The translations under genes and the position numbers were made by a program. DNA of 24,878 nt from Ruminococcaceae bacterium UBA4306 (GTDB lineage Bacteria; Bacillota; Clostridia; Oscillospirales; Acutalibacteraceae). The notes under the pieces were generated by a model. It was not told the DNA's origin and did not search any database. It worked only from the letters and a program-made list of their open reading frames with translations. This document shows, piece after piece, positions 14,568 to 21,877 of the stretch (positions are counted from its first letter, which is position 1; each line of letters begins with the position of its first letter). The DNA is taken from contig DGUQ01000031.1 in the NCBI GenBank assembly GCA_002394725.1, positions 1-24,878 on the forward strand. Direction: 5' to 3'.

Positions 14568-14975
14568 TTATTCGTTATTCTTTTGCGCTTTCTTTTCTTC
14601 CTTAGCCGCCTTCTTCGCGGCACGGCGCTCCTGAAGCTCCTTGAGCTTATCTTCCTTCGTCTTTTTCTCGGGAGTCGTTTCCTTGATGGTATCGACGCTG
14701 GAGATCGCCCATTTCTTGAACTTCATCTTGGTACGGTCGGGACCTGTCTCGATGACAAAAGCGTCCTCTTCTTCCTTGACCGCGATGATTCTGCCCTGAA
14801 TACCGCCGATCGTGGTGATATCATCACCGATCTGGATATTGTTGCGCATTTCCTGTTCCTGTTTCTTCTTCTTCGAATTCGGACGAATGAGCAAGAAATA
14901 AAGAACCGCGAACAGACCTACATAGATTAAGATGATCCACCAGCTGCCGCCGGCGCCGGATCCTGAACCAAACAT
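14568..14975 (-). CDS. yajC: Preprotein translocase accessory subunit YajC
   Basis: YajC associates with the SecDF part of the Sec translocon in the cytoplasmic membrane. The 135-residue protein has a Gly/Ser-rich N-terminus, one membrane helix (12-30) ending in LLIRPNSKKKKQE, then a small conserved domain (NNIQIGDDITTIGGIQGRIIAVKEEEDAFVIETGP, 45-79). An unusually long Lys/Glu/Ala-rich tail (about 103-135) is likely a charged helix. The open frame extends to 15035, but ATG 14975 follows AAAGGAAG and gives the expected start. It lies about 70 nt after tgt on the same strand, the common queA-tgt-yajC order; secDF does not follow here. Confidence 0.93.
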   Translation of the reverse strand: MFGSGSGAGGSWWIILIYVGLFAVLYFLLIRPNSKKKKQEQEMRNNIQIGDDITTIGGIQGRIIAVKEEEDAFVIETGPDRTKMKFKKWAISSVDTIKETTPEKKTKEDKLKELQERRAAKKAAKEEKKAQKNNE

Positions 14976-15048
14976 AATGTAACTTCCTTTCAAATTATTC
15001 CAAGATATTATAACAGGTACGAATGATTTTTGCAAGTGCTAAGTGAAA

Positions 15049-16179
15049 TTATATGCGGTTATCAAGGATATTTCTGTATTTTTGATAGAAAACCTCATAT
15101 GTTCCGGCGTCTAAATTGTCACGTATTTTCCGCATGAGCGTATTGTAGAAGTATAAATTGTGCATCACCGCCAGCCGCATACCGAGCATTTCCTTTGCCT
15201 TGAACAGATGTCTGAGGTAAGCGCGCGTATGATGCTGACATACCGGGCAGTCACATTCCGTATCGATCGGAGCTTCATCCAGCTCATATTTCGCATTCAT
15301 GATATTGATGATACCGTTCCATGTGAACAGATGACCGTGCCTTGCGTTTCTTGAGGGCATCACGCAGTCGAACAGATCGACGCCTCTGTATACCGCCTCG
15401 AGGATATTGACCGGAGTCCCGACGCCCATCAGATAACGCGGCTTATCCTTCGGCGCGAAGGGTTCCACCGCCTCAATGATCTCATACATCGTCTCGGCAG
15501 GTTCTCCGACCGCCAGACCGCCGATCGCGTAACCGTCGAGCTCCAGCTGAGCGATCTCCTTCATATGATCGATCCTCAGATCACGGTAGGTAGCGCCCTG
15601 ATTGATACCGAACAGCATTTGATGAGGGTTGATGGTATCATCGAGCGAATTGAGCCTGTCCATCTCCGCTTTGCATCGATGAAGCCAGTTGGTCGTGCGC
15701 CTGACAGAAGCCTTAGCATACTCATACGGCGCAGGATTCTCCACACATTCATCAAACGCCATCGCGATGGTAGAGCCTAAGTTCGACTGGATCCGCATGC
15801 TTTCCTCGGGTCCCATAAAGATGCGCCTGCCGTCGATATGGGAGTTAAATAAGACGCCTTCTTCTGTGATGTTGTTCAGCTTCGCGAGTGAAAAGACCTG
15901 GAATCCGCCGGAGTCCGTAAGGATCACGCCGTCCCATCCGGTCATCTTATGCAGTCCGCCGAGCTGTTTGACAATTTCATCCCCCGGACGCAGGTGAAGG
16001 TGATAGGTATTGCTCAGCATGACCTGCGTATTGATCGTTTGCAGATCATACGCCGATAAGCCGCCCTTGATCGCGGCACAGGTCGCGACATTCATGAATG
16101 CCGGCATCTGCACCGTACCGTGAACGGTTTTGAACGCGCCGCGTCGGGCGTTTCCTTCTTGTTTAAGTAATGTATACAT
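15049..16179 (-). CDS. tgt: tRNA-guanine(34) transglycosylase
   Basis: Exchanges guanine at the wobble position of GUN-anticodon tRNAs (Asp, Asn, His, Tyr) for preQ1, on the way to queuosine. The 376-residue protein matches bacterial Tgt length. It has ILTDSGGFQVFSL with active-site Asp89, GGLAVGE (220-226), and DLFDCVMPSRNARHG with nucleophile Asp271. The zinc site is Cys309, Cys311, Cys314 and His340. ATG 16179 follows AAAAGGAAG and lies 15 nt after the queA stop, so the two are one operon. No preQ1 synthesis genes (queC, D, E) are in the window, so precursor supply may come from elsewhere or from salvage. Confidence 0.97.
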   Translation of the reverse strand: MYTLLKQEGNARRGAFKTVHGTVQMPAFMNVATCAAIKGGLSAYDLQTINTQVMLSNTYHLHLRPGDEIVKQLGGLHKMTGWDGVILTDSGGFQVFSLAKLNNITEEGVLFNSHIDGRRIFMGPEESMRIQSNLGSTIAMAFDECVENPAPYEYAKASVRRTTNWLHRCKAEMDRLNSLDDTINPHQMLFGINQGATYRDLRIDHMKEIAQLELDGYAIGGLAVGEPAETMYEIIEAVEPFAPKDKPRYLMGVGTPVNILEAVYRGVDLFDCVMPSRNARHGHLFTWNGIINIMNAKYELDEAPIDTECDCPVCQHHTRAYLRHLFKAKEMLGMRLAVMHNLYFYNTLMRKIRDNLDAGTYEVFYQKYRNILDNRI

Positions 16180-16194
16180 AATGCTTCCTTTTGC

Positions 16195-17217
16195 TTATAA
16201 TATTGCCATCGCGTCACCGAAGGAGAAAAAGCGGTAATTCTCTCTCACGGCGACCTCATATGCTTTCATCGTTTTCTCATAACCGTAAAAGGCGGATACC
16301 AGCATAATGAGCGTGCTTTCGGGTAAATGGAAATTCGTGATCAAGCCGTCGAGCACCTTGAACTTAAAGCCGGGATAAATAAAAATATCGGTGAAGCCGT
16401 CACAGGCGCGGATCTCGCCGCTCGCCGCGACGCTCTCCAGTGTACGGCAGGAGGTCGTACCGACCGCGATCACACGCTTGCCATTTGCCTTCGTCCTCTT
16501 GATCAGCTCCGCGGTTTCCTCGGGGAGCTCATAATGCTCACTGTGCATCTTATGCTTGGTCACGTCATCGACTTTGACGGGTCTGAACGTGCCCAGTCCG
16601 ACATGGAGCGTCACATATCCGATGTTCACGCCCTTCCCGCGGATCTTGTCGAGCAGTTCATTGGTAAAATGCAGACCTGCCGTCGGAGCGGCGGCAGAAC
16701 CGAGCTCATGGGAATAGACCGTCTGGTAACGCTCCTGATCCTCGAGCTTTTCTGTGATATAAGGGGGAAGAGGCATTTGACCGATCTTGTCGAGAGTAGA
16801 GTAGATGTTTTCTTCACTCTGTAATTCGACGATGCGGTTACCGTCCTCGATGATATCGACGACCTCCGCCTTTAAAAGTCCGTCACCGAAAATGAACCTC
16901 GCGCCGATCTTTGCTTTCTTACCGGGCTTGACCAAGGTCTCCCAGCGGTTGCCGGTGAGCTGCTTTAACAGCAAAAACTCGATCTTTGCACCGGTATCCT
17001 CCTTGACGCCGTAGATACGCGCCGGGATAACACGGGAATCGTTGACGATCAGGCAATCGCCCTCGTCAAGATAGTCGAGAATCTCATAAAAATGACGGTG
17101 CTCGATCTCGTCATTCTCGCGGTGCAGTACCATCAACCGCGAGTGATCACGCGGTTCGATCGGCGTTTGCGCGATCCGCTCCTGCGGTAAGTCATAATAA
17201 AAATCACTTGTTTTCAT
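16195..17217 (-). CDS. queA: S-adenosylmethionine:tRNA ribosyltransferase-isomerase
   Basis: QueA transfers and rearranges the ribosyl moiety of S-adenosylmethionine onto preQ1-modified tRNA, giving epoxyqueuosine. The 340-residue protein shows [25 protein letters not shown] at the start, [13 protein letters not shown] (58-70), LPPYI (150-154), [11 protein letters not shown] (175-185), [11 protein letters not shown] (204-214) and NFHLPESTL near the C-terminus, all family hallmarks. It opens the minus-strand queA-tgt-yajC operon, acting directly after Tgt in the pathway. The region upstream, shared with asd, shows no preQ1-riboswitch-like element and no minus-strand promoter as good as the asd one. 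Confidence 0.97.
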   Translation of the reverse strand: MKTSDFYYDLPQERIAQTPIEPRDHSRLMVLHRENDEIEHRHFYEILDYLDEGDCLIVNDSRVIPARIYGVKEDTGAKIEFLLLKQLTGNRWETLVKPGKKAKIGARFIFGDGLLKAEVVDIIEDGNRIVELQSEENIYSTLDKIGQMPLPPYITEKLEDQERYQTVYSHELGSAAAPTAGLHFTNELLDKIRGKGVNIGYVTLHVGLGTFRPVKVDDVTKHKMHSEHYELPEETAELIKRTKANGKRVIAVGTTSCRTLESVAASGEIRACDGFTDIFIYPGFKFKVLDGLITNFHLPESTLIMLVSAFYGYEKTMKAYEVAVRENYRFFSFGDAMAIL

Positions 17218-17256
17218 AATTATTCCTCAAAAACACAGTTTGTTACACAATTGAAA

Positions 17257-17285
17257 TTGACAAATCAATAACAGAATGGTATATT
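17257..17285 (+). promoter_or_regulatory. Near-consensus sigma-A promoter for asd-dapA-dapB
   Basis: A perfect TTGACA (17257-17262), a 17-nt spacer and TATATT (17280-17285). The expected start is near 17292, giving a leader of about 97 nt before the asd ATG. The leader is A/T-rich and I see no lysine riboswitch or T-box core in it. Confidence 0.8.
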
Positions 17286-17388
17286 ATAGATTGATAAATA
17301 GGGTACTTCTGTTTCAGTCAACCTATCATATAATATATTATTATTAAAAAAAACTCAACTGTTTTTTTGAAAATGGGAGGTATATAAT

Positions 17389-18474
17389 ATGAAAACGTAC
17401 AATGTCGGAATCATCGGCGCCACGGGAATGGTGGGGCAGAGATTCTCTCTCTTGCTTGAAAATCACCCGTGGTTCAATGTCACCGCGATCGCCGCATCCA
17501 AGCGCAGCGCAGGCAAGACCTATGCCGAGGCTGTTGAGGGAAGATGGGCGATGACCGCTCCGATCCCCGAAAACATCAAAGATATGGTCATGATGGACGC
17601 CGCTGACGTAGAGGCAGTCGCCGCAAAGGTCGACTTCGTCTTTTGCGCGGTCGATATGAAGAAGGATGAGATCAAGGCGCTCGAAGAGGCATACGCCAAG
17701 GCTGAGTGCCCTGTCGTATCCAACAACTCCGCGAACCGCGGTACACCCGATGTACCGATGATCGTTCCCGAGATCAACCCCGAGCACGCTCAGATCATCC
17801 ACGCGCAGAGAAAGCGTCTGGGCACCAAGCGCGGCTTTATCGCTGTCAAGTCCAACTGCTCTCTGCAGAGCTATGTTCCGGCGATCCATCCGTTAAAAGA
17901 GAAATACAAGGTCAACAAGGTGCTTGCCTGTACTTATCAGGCGATCTCCGGCGCCGGTAAAACCTTTGAGCGTTGGCCGGAGATGGTCGATAATCTGATT
18001 CCGTACATCGGCGGCGAGGAAGAGAAGAGCGAGCAGGAGCCCTTAAAGCTCTGGGGTCATATCGAGGGCGACAAGATTGTCAACGCGGACGATATCGCGA
18101 TCACCTCACAGTGCCTGCGTGTACCCGTCTCGGACGGTCACACCGCCGCGGTATTCATCGACTTCGGCGTTGAGGATAAGCCGAGCGTGGAGGAGATCAT
18201 TGATATCTGGAACAACTATAAGGGCAGAGCACAGGAGCTCGAGCTCCCGTCCGCTCCCAAGCAGTTCCTGCATTATTTCACCGAACCCGACAGACCTCAG
18301 ATCAAGTCCGAGCGTATGCTCGAGGGCGGCATGGCGGTATCCGTCGGTCGACTCAGACCCGATACCCAGTATGATATGAAGTTCGTCTGCATGTCGCACA
18401 ACACCCTGCGCGGCGCTGCAGGCGGCGCGGTCCTGATGGCTGAGCTGCTTTGTGCCGAAGGCTACATGGACTGA
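17389..18474 (+). CDS. asd: Aspartate-semialdehyde dehydrogenase, archaeal/eukaryal type
   Basis: Reduces aspartyl phosphate to aspartate semialdehyde with NADPH, feeding lysine/diaminopimelate, threonine and methionine. The 361-residue protein has the Rossmann motif GIIGATGMVGQRF (8-20), then ASKRSAGKTY, PENIKDMV, VSNNSANR and VPEINPEH. These follow the archaeal (Methanocaldococcus) sequence far more closely than the E. coli or Bacillus type. The catalytic cysteine is Cys157 in KSNCSLQS, and the base is His251 in SDGHTAAVF. The usual PNCS reads SNCS here. The ATG is preceded by GGGAGG. It begins the asd-dapA-dapB unit; no aspartokinase is nearby. Confidence 0.95.
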   Translation: MKTYNVGIIGATGMVGQRFSLLLENHPWFNVTAIAASKRSAGKTYAEAVEGRWAMTAPIPENIKDMVMMDAADVEAVAAKVDFVFCAVDMKKDEIKALEEAYAKAECPVVSNNSANRGTPDVPMIVPEINPEHAQIIHAQRKRLGTKRGFIAVKSNCSLQSYVPAIHPLKEKYKVNKVLACTYQAISGAGKTFERWPEMVDNLIPYIGGEEEKSEQEPLKLWGHIEGDKIVNADDIAITSQCLRVPVSDGHTAAVFIDFGVEDKPSVEEIIDIWNNYKGRAQELELPSAPKQFLHYFTEPDRPQIKSERMLEGGMAVSVGRLRPDTQYDMKFVCMSHNTLRGAAGGAVLMAELLCAEGYMD

Positions 18475-18481
18475 ATTTGAG

Positions 18482-18512
18482 TGATTATTGGTCAGTGATT
18501 AGGGAATAATCA
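18482..18512 (+). repeat. A/T-rich inverted repeat between asd and dapA
   Basis: TGATTATT (18482-18489) and AATAATCA (18505-18512) form an 8-bp inverted repeat around a 15-nt loop, just after the asd stop. There is no U-tract after it. It could be an mRNA-processing or weak regulatory stem; it is too weak to be a terminator. Confidence 0.4.
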
Positions 18513-18559
18513 TTGAATCTTAATACTCCTTTATATCACATTTATTAGGAGGATTCTTT

Positions 18560-19459
18560 ATGAGCAAGCATATTTTTACAGGTGCAGGCGTTGCGCTGAT
18601 CACCCCGATGCACAGCGACGGTTCTGTTAACTACGAAGAACTGGCTCGTTTGCTGGAGTTCCAGGTCGAGAACGGTACCGACGCGATCATCGCGTGCGGT
18701 ACTACCGGTGAAGCGGCTACCTTGACCGTCAAGGAGCATTGCGAGGTATTGTCCTTTGTATGCGAGCGTATCAACGGTCGTATCCCCGTTATCGCAGGTA
18801 CAGGCTCCAATGATACCTCTACCGCGATCGAGCTGAGCAAATCCGCCGAGGCAAGCGGCGCGGACGCGCTGTTATCCGTCACACCTTACTATAATAAAAC
18901 GTCACAGAACGGCTTGATCCGCCATTTCACCACCATCGCGGACAATATCGATCTGCCGATGATCCTGTACAATGTACCCTCGCGTACCGGCTGTAACATC
19001 AAGCCCAAAACCTACGCGGAGCTGTGCAAGCATGAGAACATCGTCGCCACTAAGGAAGCGAACGGCGATATCTCCAGCGTATCACAAACGCGTTCGCTGT
19101 GCGGCGACAAGCTGGATATCTATTCCGGCAACGACGACCAGACCGTACCCTTTATGTCACTGGGCGCTTTGGGCGTTATCTCCGTATTCTCGAACTTCTG
19201 CCCGAAGGAAATGCACGAGATCTGCGAGCTGTGCCTGAACAACAACTTTGTGGAAGCGTCCAAGATGAATTTCCATTACGTCGAGCTGATGGACATCATG
19301 TTCTCCGACGTCAACCCGATCCCTGTCAAGACTGCCATGAACCTGATCGGCTTCAACGCGGGCGAGTGCAGACTGCCGCTCGTCCCCATGAGCTATTCGG
19401 GTTATCACGATCTCAAGGATTGTCTGGCAAAGTACAACCTGATCGGTAAATACGCATAA
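18560..19459 (+). CDS. dapA: 4-hydroxy-tetrahydrodipicolinate synthase
   Basis: Condenses pyruvate with aspartate semialdehyde, the first step specific to the diaminopimelate/lysine branch, in the cytoplasm. The 299-residue TIM-barrel protein has GVALITPMHSDGSVNYEEL at the N-terminus, the GTTGEAATLT substrate loop, TPYYNKTSQNGL (Tyr at 110-111), LYNVPSRTG with catalytic Tyr137, and the Schiff-base Lys165 in ATKEANGD. ATG 18560 has a strong AGGAGG before it. It follows asd by 85 nt and precedes dapB, so enzyme order matches gene order. Nothing looks broken or unusual. Confidence 0.97.
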   Translation: MSKHIFTGAGVALITPMHSDGSVNYEELARLLEFQVENGTDAIIACGTTGEAATLTVKEHCEVLSFVCERINGRIPVIAGTGSNDTSTAIELSKSAEASGADALLSVTPYYNKTSQNGLIRHFTTIADNIDLPMILYNVPSRTGCNIKPKTYAELCKHENIVATKEANGDISSVSQTRSLCGDKLDIYSGNDDQTVPFMSLGALGVISVFSNFCPKEMHEICELCLNNNFVEASKMNFHYVELMDIMFSDVNPIPVKTAMNLIGFNAGECRLPLVPMSYSGYHDLKDCLAKYNLIGKYA

Positions 19460-19466
19460 TAACACT

Positions 19467-19489
19467 ACAGGGCGAGCTTATCGCCCTGT
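19467..19489 (+). repeat. Stable intercistronic hairpin between dapA and dapB
   Basis: ACAGGGCGA (19467-19475) pairs with TCGCCCTGT (19481-19489) around a 5-nt loop. Only TTCCC follows, so it is not a classical terminator. CCTTATAAGG (19492-19501), which overlaps the dapB Shine-Dalgarno, comes next. It probably stabilises or divides the transcript (inference). Confidence 0.65.
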
Positions 19490-19511
19490 TCCCTTATAAG
19501 GAGGTTTATAT

Positions 19512-20261
19512 ATGGTTAAGATACTTTTAAACGGCTGTCTCGGTAAAATGGGACAGGCGGTAGAAGCCTGCGTGAATGAGCGCGAGGGTGTGATGATCAC
19601 CTGCGGCGTCGATATCGCCGAGGGTGACAAGACCTATCCCGTATACAACTGCTTTGTCGATGTACAGGAAAAGCCCGACGTCATCATCGATTTTTCCAAT
19701 CCGCTGGTGCTGGACGATATGCTGACCTTTGCTCTCGACAATCAGACTCCCGTCATCATCTGTACCACAGGCTTTTCCGACGCGCAGGTGCAGAAGATCA
19801 AGGATACCGCGAACAAGATCCCCGTATTCTACTCCGGCAACATGTCGCTGGGTATCAATGTGCTGATCGCGTTATCTAAAATGGCGGCGAAGGTGCTGTA
19901 CAACAGCTTTGATATCGAAGTGGTGGAAAAGCACCATAATCTCAAGATCGACGCCCCCTCGGGCACTGCTTTGATGATCGCCGACGCGATCAACGAGGAG
20001 ATCGGCGACGCACAGTATGTCTATGACCGTCACGCGTATCGCAAAAAGCGTGCGCACAACGAGATCGGTATCCATTCCATCCGCGGCGGTACCATCGTCG
20101 GCGAGCACGAGGTCATCTTCGCCGGACATGACGAGGTCGTTTCCCTGAAGCATCAGGCGCAGAGCAAGGGCGTATTTGCCGCGGGCGCGGTCAATGCCGC
20201 CGTATACATGAAGGACAAGCCCTCAGGGCTGTACGATATGTCCGACGTATTAAAGGGCTGA
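19512..20261 (+). CDS. dapB: 4-hydroxy-tetrahydrodipicolinate reductase
   Basis: Reduces the DapA product to tetrahydrodipicolinate with NAD(P)H. The 249-residue protein begins with the nucleotide-binding motif LNGCLGKMGQAVEA, has CTTGFSDAQ and SGNMSLGINVL, and carries the signature EVVEKHHNLKIDAPSGTAL, in which His141 and Lys145 match the catalytic His/Lys of the family. GIHSIRGGTIVGEHEVIFAG and the C-terminal PSGLYDM are also typical. AGGAGG precedes the ATG by a good distance. It is the last gene of the asd-dapA-dapB run; the structured leader of the DUF3343 gene follows. Confidence 0.97.
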   Translation: MVKILLNGCLGKMGQAVEACVNEREGVMITCGVDIAEGDKTYPVYNCFVDVQEKPDVIIDFSNPLVLDDMLTFALDNQTPVIICTTGFSDAQVQKIKDTANKIPVFYSGNMSLGINVLIALSKMAAKVLYNSFDIEVVEKHHNLKIDAPSGTALMIADAINEEIGDAQYVYDRHAYRKKRAHNEIGIHSIRGGTIVGEHEVIFAGHDEVVSLKHQAQSKGVFAAGAVNAAVYMKDKPSGLYDMSDVLKG

Positions 20262-20284
20262 TAGTATTTCTCAAAAAATCATCT

Positions 20285-20369
20285 TGTTTTTAGTTAAAAA
20301 CAGAAAAAGACGCACGCGTCACACCTTTGTTTTTCTATCATAGACTGATAGGGAACAGAGGTGTTTTTT
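20285..20369 (+). promoter_or_regulatory. Structured leader with terminator-like hairpin enclosing the DUF3343 Shine-Dalgarno
   Basis: The main hairpin has a 5' arm at 20321-20340, a 5-nt loop and a 3' arm at 20346-20364. It forms about 19 pairs with three or four G-U wobbles and one bulged U. It ends in a run of U residues (20364-20369) that touches AUG 20370. AGAGGTG, the Shine-Dalgarno, is in the 3' arm. Upstream, TGTTTTT (20285-20291) can pair with AAAAACA (20296-20302), and AAAAACA can instead pair with the identical TGTTTTT inside the terminator 5' arm (20328-20334). A small stem, GACGC/GCGTC (20309-20320), lies between. This is the layout of an attenuator, but no ligand or leader peptide is recognised. 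Confidence 0.7.
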
Positions 20370-20597
20370 ATGAATAAAGAATTGATACTCGTGCCCTCCG
20401 TGACCTACGCGATGAAGGCAAAGAGTATTTTAGAACAATATCAGATCCGATCCTATATCCAGCGCACACCGAAGAATACAGGCGTCAAATCCTGCGGCTA
20501 TTGCCTGTTTGTGCCGCATCAAACCGATCGGGCGGAAAAGCTGTTGCGTGAGAGGGGGATCCGTGTCCTCGGCCGCGCGGAGAGAGAAAAGCCGTGA
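20370..20597 (+). CDS. DUF3343 (putative Se/S-carrier-like) protein
   Basis: A 75-residue cytoplasmic protein. [34 protein letters not shown] matches the start of the DUF3343 family (PF11823), and the conserved pair Cys42/Cys45 in SCGYCLFVP is present. The family has been proposed to carry selenium or sulfur because it often neighbours cysteine desulfurases and selenium genes; that role is not proven. Here the next gene is a cysteine desulfurase-like enzyme whose GTG overlaps this stop (GTGA), so the two are coupled. The frame is open from GTG 20361, but ATG 20370 follows AGAGGTG at proper spacing and was chosen. That ribosome binding site lies within a terminator-like stem. Confidence 0.85.
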   Translation: MNKELILVPSVTYAMKAKSILEQYQIRSYIQRTPKNTGVKSCGYCLFVPHQTDRAEKLLRERGIRVLGRAEREKP

Positions 20598-21739
20598 TCT
20601 ATCTCGACAATTCCGCGACCACCTATCCAAAGCCGCCTCAGGTGATCCGTGCCGTACAAAGCGCGGTTTCAGTCTATGGCTTCAACCCGGGCAGGGGAGG
20701 CTATCGGCAATCGCTCCAAACAGCGCAAAAGGTATATGAGGCAAGAGAATCGATCGCTGAATTCTTTCACGCATCGTCACCCGAGGCTGTCATTTTCACT
20801 CCCGGGTGTACCCAGTCGATCAACATGGTCATCAAGGGCGCCCTCAAGCACGGCGATCATGTCATTATCTCATCCTTAGAGCACAATGCGGTATACCGTC
20901 CGCTGTATCAGCTCAGCAAAAGAGGGGAGATCACCTTTGATATCGCCGAGGTGGTGATCGGCGACGATGAAGCGACGATCGATCATTTTCGTCAAGCGAT
21001 CAACAAAAACACACGGATGATCCTGTGTACCCACGCCTCCAATGTCATCGGGTACCGTCTGCCGACAGAACGGCTTTGCGCGCTGGCGCACAGCTATGGG
21101 ATCCTGTTTTGTCTGGACGCGGCACAGAGCGCAGGCGTTTTCCCGATCGACATGGTCAATGACGGGTACGACTTTGTCTGTTGTCCCGGACATAAGTATC
21201 TTTACGGTCCGATGGGAATAGGACTGCTGTTGATCGGTAATGATAATATCGTTGCGCCGCTGATCGCGGGCGGCACGGGAAGCGTCTCCACACAGCCCGA
21301 AATGCCCGATTTCTATCCCGATCGACTGGAGGCGGGAACTCAGAATATCAGCGGTATCTTGGGGCTGAAAGCCGGAGTGGACTTTGTGCGGCAGCGCGGT
21401 ATGGATCGTATCTATCATCAGGAATCACGGCAGATCGATCGACTGTATCGCTCCTTACGCCGGCATGAGCACCTTCATTTTATCGGCAGGGTTGATGAGA
21501 GGGAGGATGTATATGCGCCGGTATTGGCGTTTACCGCTGATCGTACAGACAGTGAAACACTTGCCGAACAGCTCTCACAGCAGTATCAAATCGCCGTAAG
21601 AGGCGGCTTGCACTGTGCTCCCTTGGCGCACAAAGCGCTCGGCACGATCGACAGAGGTGTTGTAAGGATCGCGCCATCGGTATTTACTTCGACAGAAGAA
21701 ACGAACATCCTTTATCGCGCGCTGAGTCGAATCAAGTAA
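20594..21739 (+). CDS. Cysteine desulfurase family protein (class V aminotransferase fold)
   Basis: A PLP enzyme expected to take sulfur (or selenium) from cysteine/selenocysteine as a persulfide. The 381-residue protein begins [15 protein letters not shown] and has [18 protein letters not shown] with the ring-stacking His97, [21 protein letters not shown], the PLP-binding Lys201 in [11 protein letters not shown], and the catalytic Cys341 in [12 protein letters not shown]. The overall pattern is that of the TIGR01977-type group rather than IscS or NifS. The GTG start overlaps the DUF3343 stop by 4 nt, so translation is coupled. No iscU or tRNA-thiolation gene adjoins, which leaves DUF3343 as the only visible candidate acceptor. 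Confidence 0.93.
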   Translation: MIYLDNSATTYPKPPQVIRAVQSAVSVYGFNPGRGGYRQSLQTAQKVYEARESIAEFFHASSPEAVIFTPGCTQSINMVIKGALKHGDHVIISSLEHNAVYRPLYQLSKRGEITFDIAEVVIGDDEATIDHFRQAINKNTRMILCTHASNVIGYRLPTERLCALAHSYGILFCLDAAQSAGVFPIDMVNDGYDFVCCPGHKYLYGPMGIGLLLIGNDNIVAPLIAGGTGSVSTQPEMPDFYPDRLEAGTQNISGILGLKAGVDFVRQRGMDRIYHQESRQIDRLYRSLRRHEHLHFIGRVDEREDVYAPVLAFTADRTDSETLAEQLSQQYQIAVRGGLHCAPLAHKALGTIDRGVVRIAPSVFTSTEETNILYRALSRIK

Positions 21740-21776
21740 TGATGTGAAATCTTTTTGAAAAATCCGTGGATTCGCC

Positions 21777-21805
21777 TTGCAATCACGGGGGACGTATGTT
21801 AGAAT
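21777..21805 (+). promoter_or_regulatory. Promoter of cdaA-cdaR
   Basis: TTGCAA (21777-21782), a 17-nt spacer and TAGAAT (21800-21805), with a start expected near 21812. An interrupted inverted repeat (CCGTGGATT 21764-21772 with AATCACGG 21781-21788) spans the -35 element, and ATTTGTA/TACAAAT (21808-21814, 21834-21840) flanks the early leader. Confidence 0.65.
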
Positions 21806-21877
21806 GAATTTGTATATGGAATTCGTATGTGATTACAAATAACAGGAATGCAAAAAGCGATTCGGAAGGACGAATAT

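Noticed and set aside
17218..17388. preQ1 riboswitch for queA, or lysine riboswitch / T-box for asd
   Set aside because: No preQ1-type hairpin plus A-rich tail, no T-box core and no lysine-aptamer-like stems are visible. The about 97-nt asd leader is too short for a full lysine riboswitch.
18475..18559. Terminator separating asd from dapA
   Set aside because: The 8-bp A/T stem has a 15-nt loop and no U-tract. The genes form one pathway, so co-transcription is more likely.
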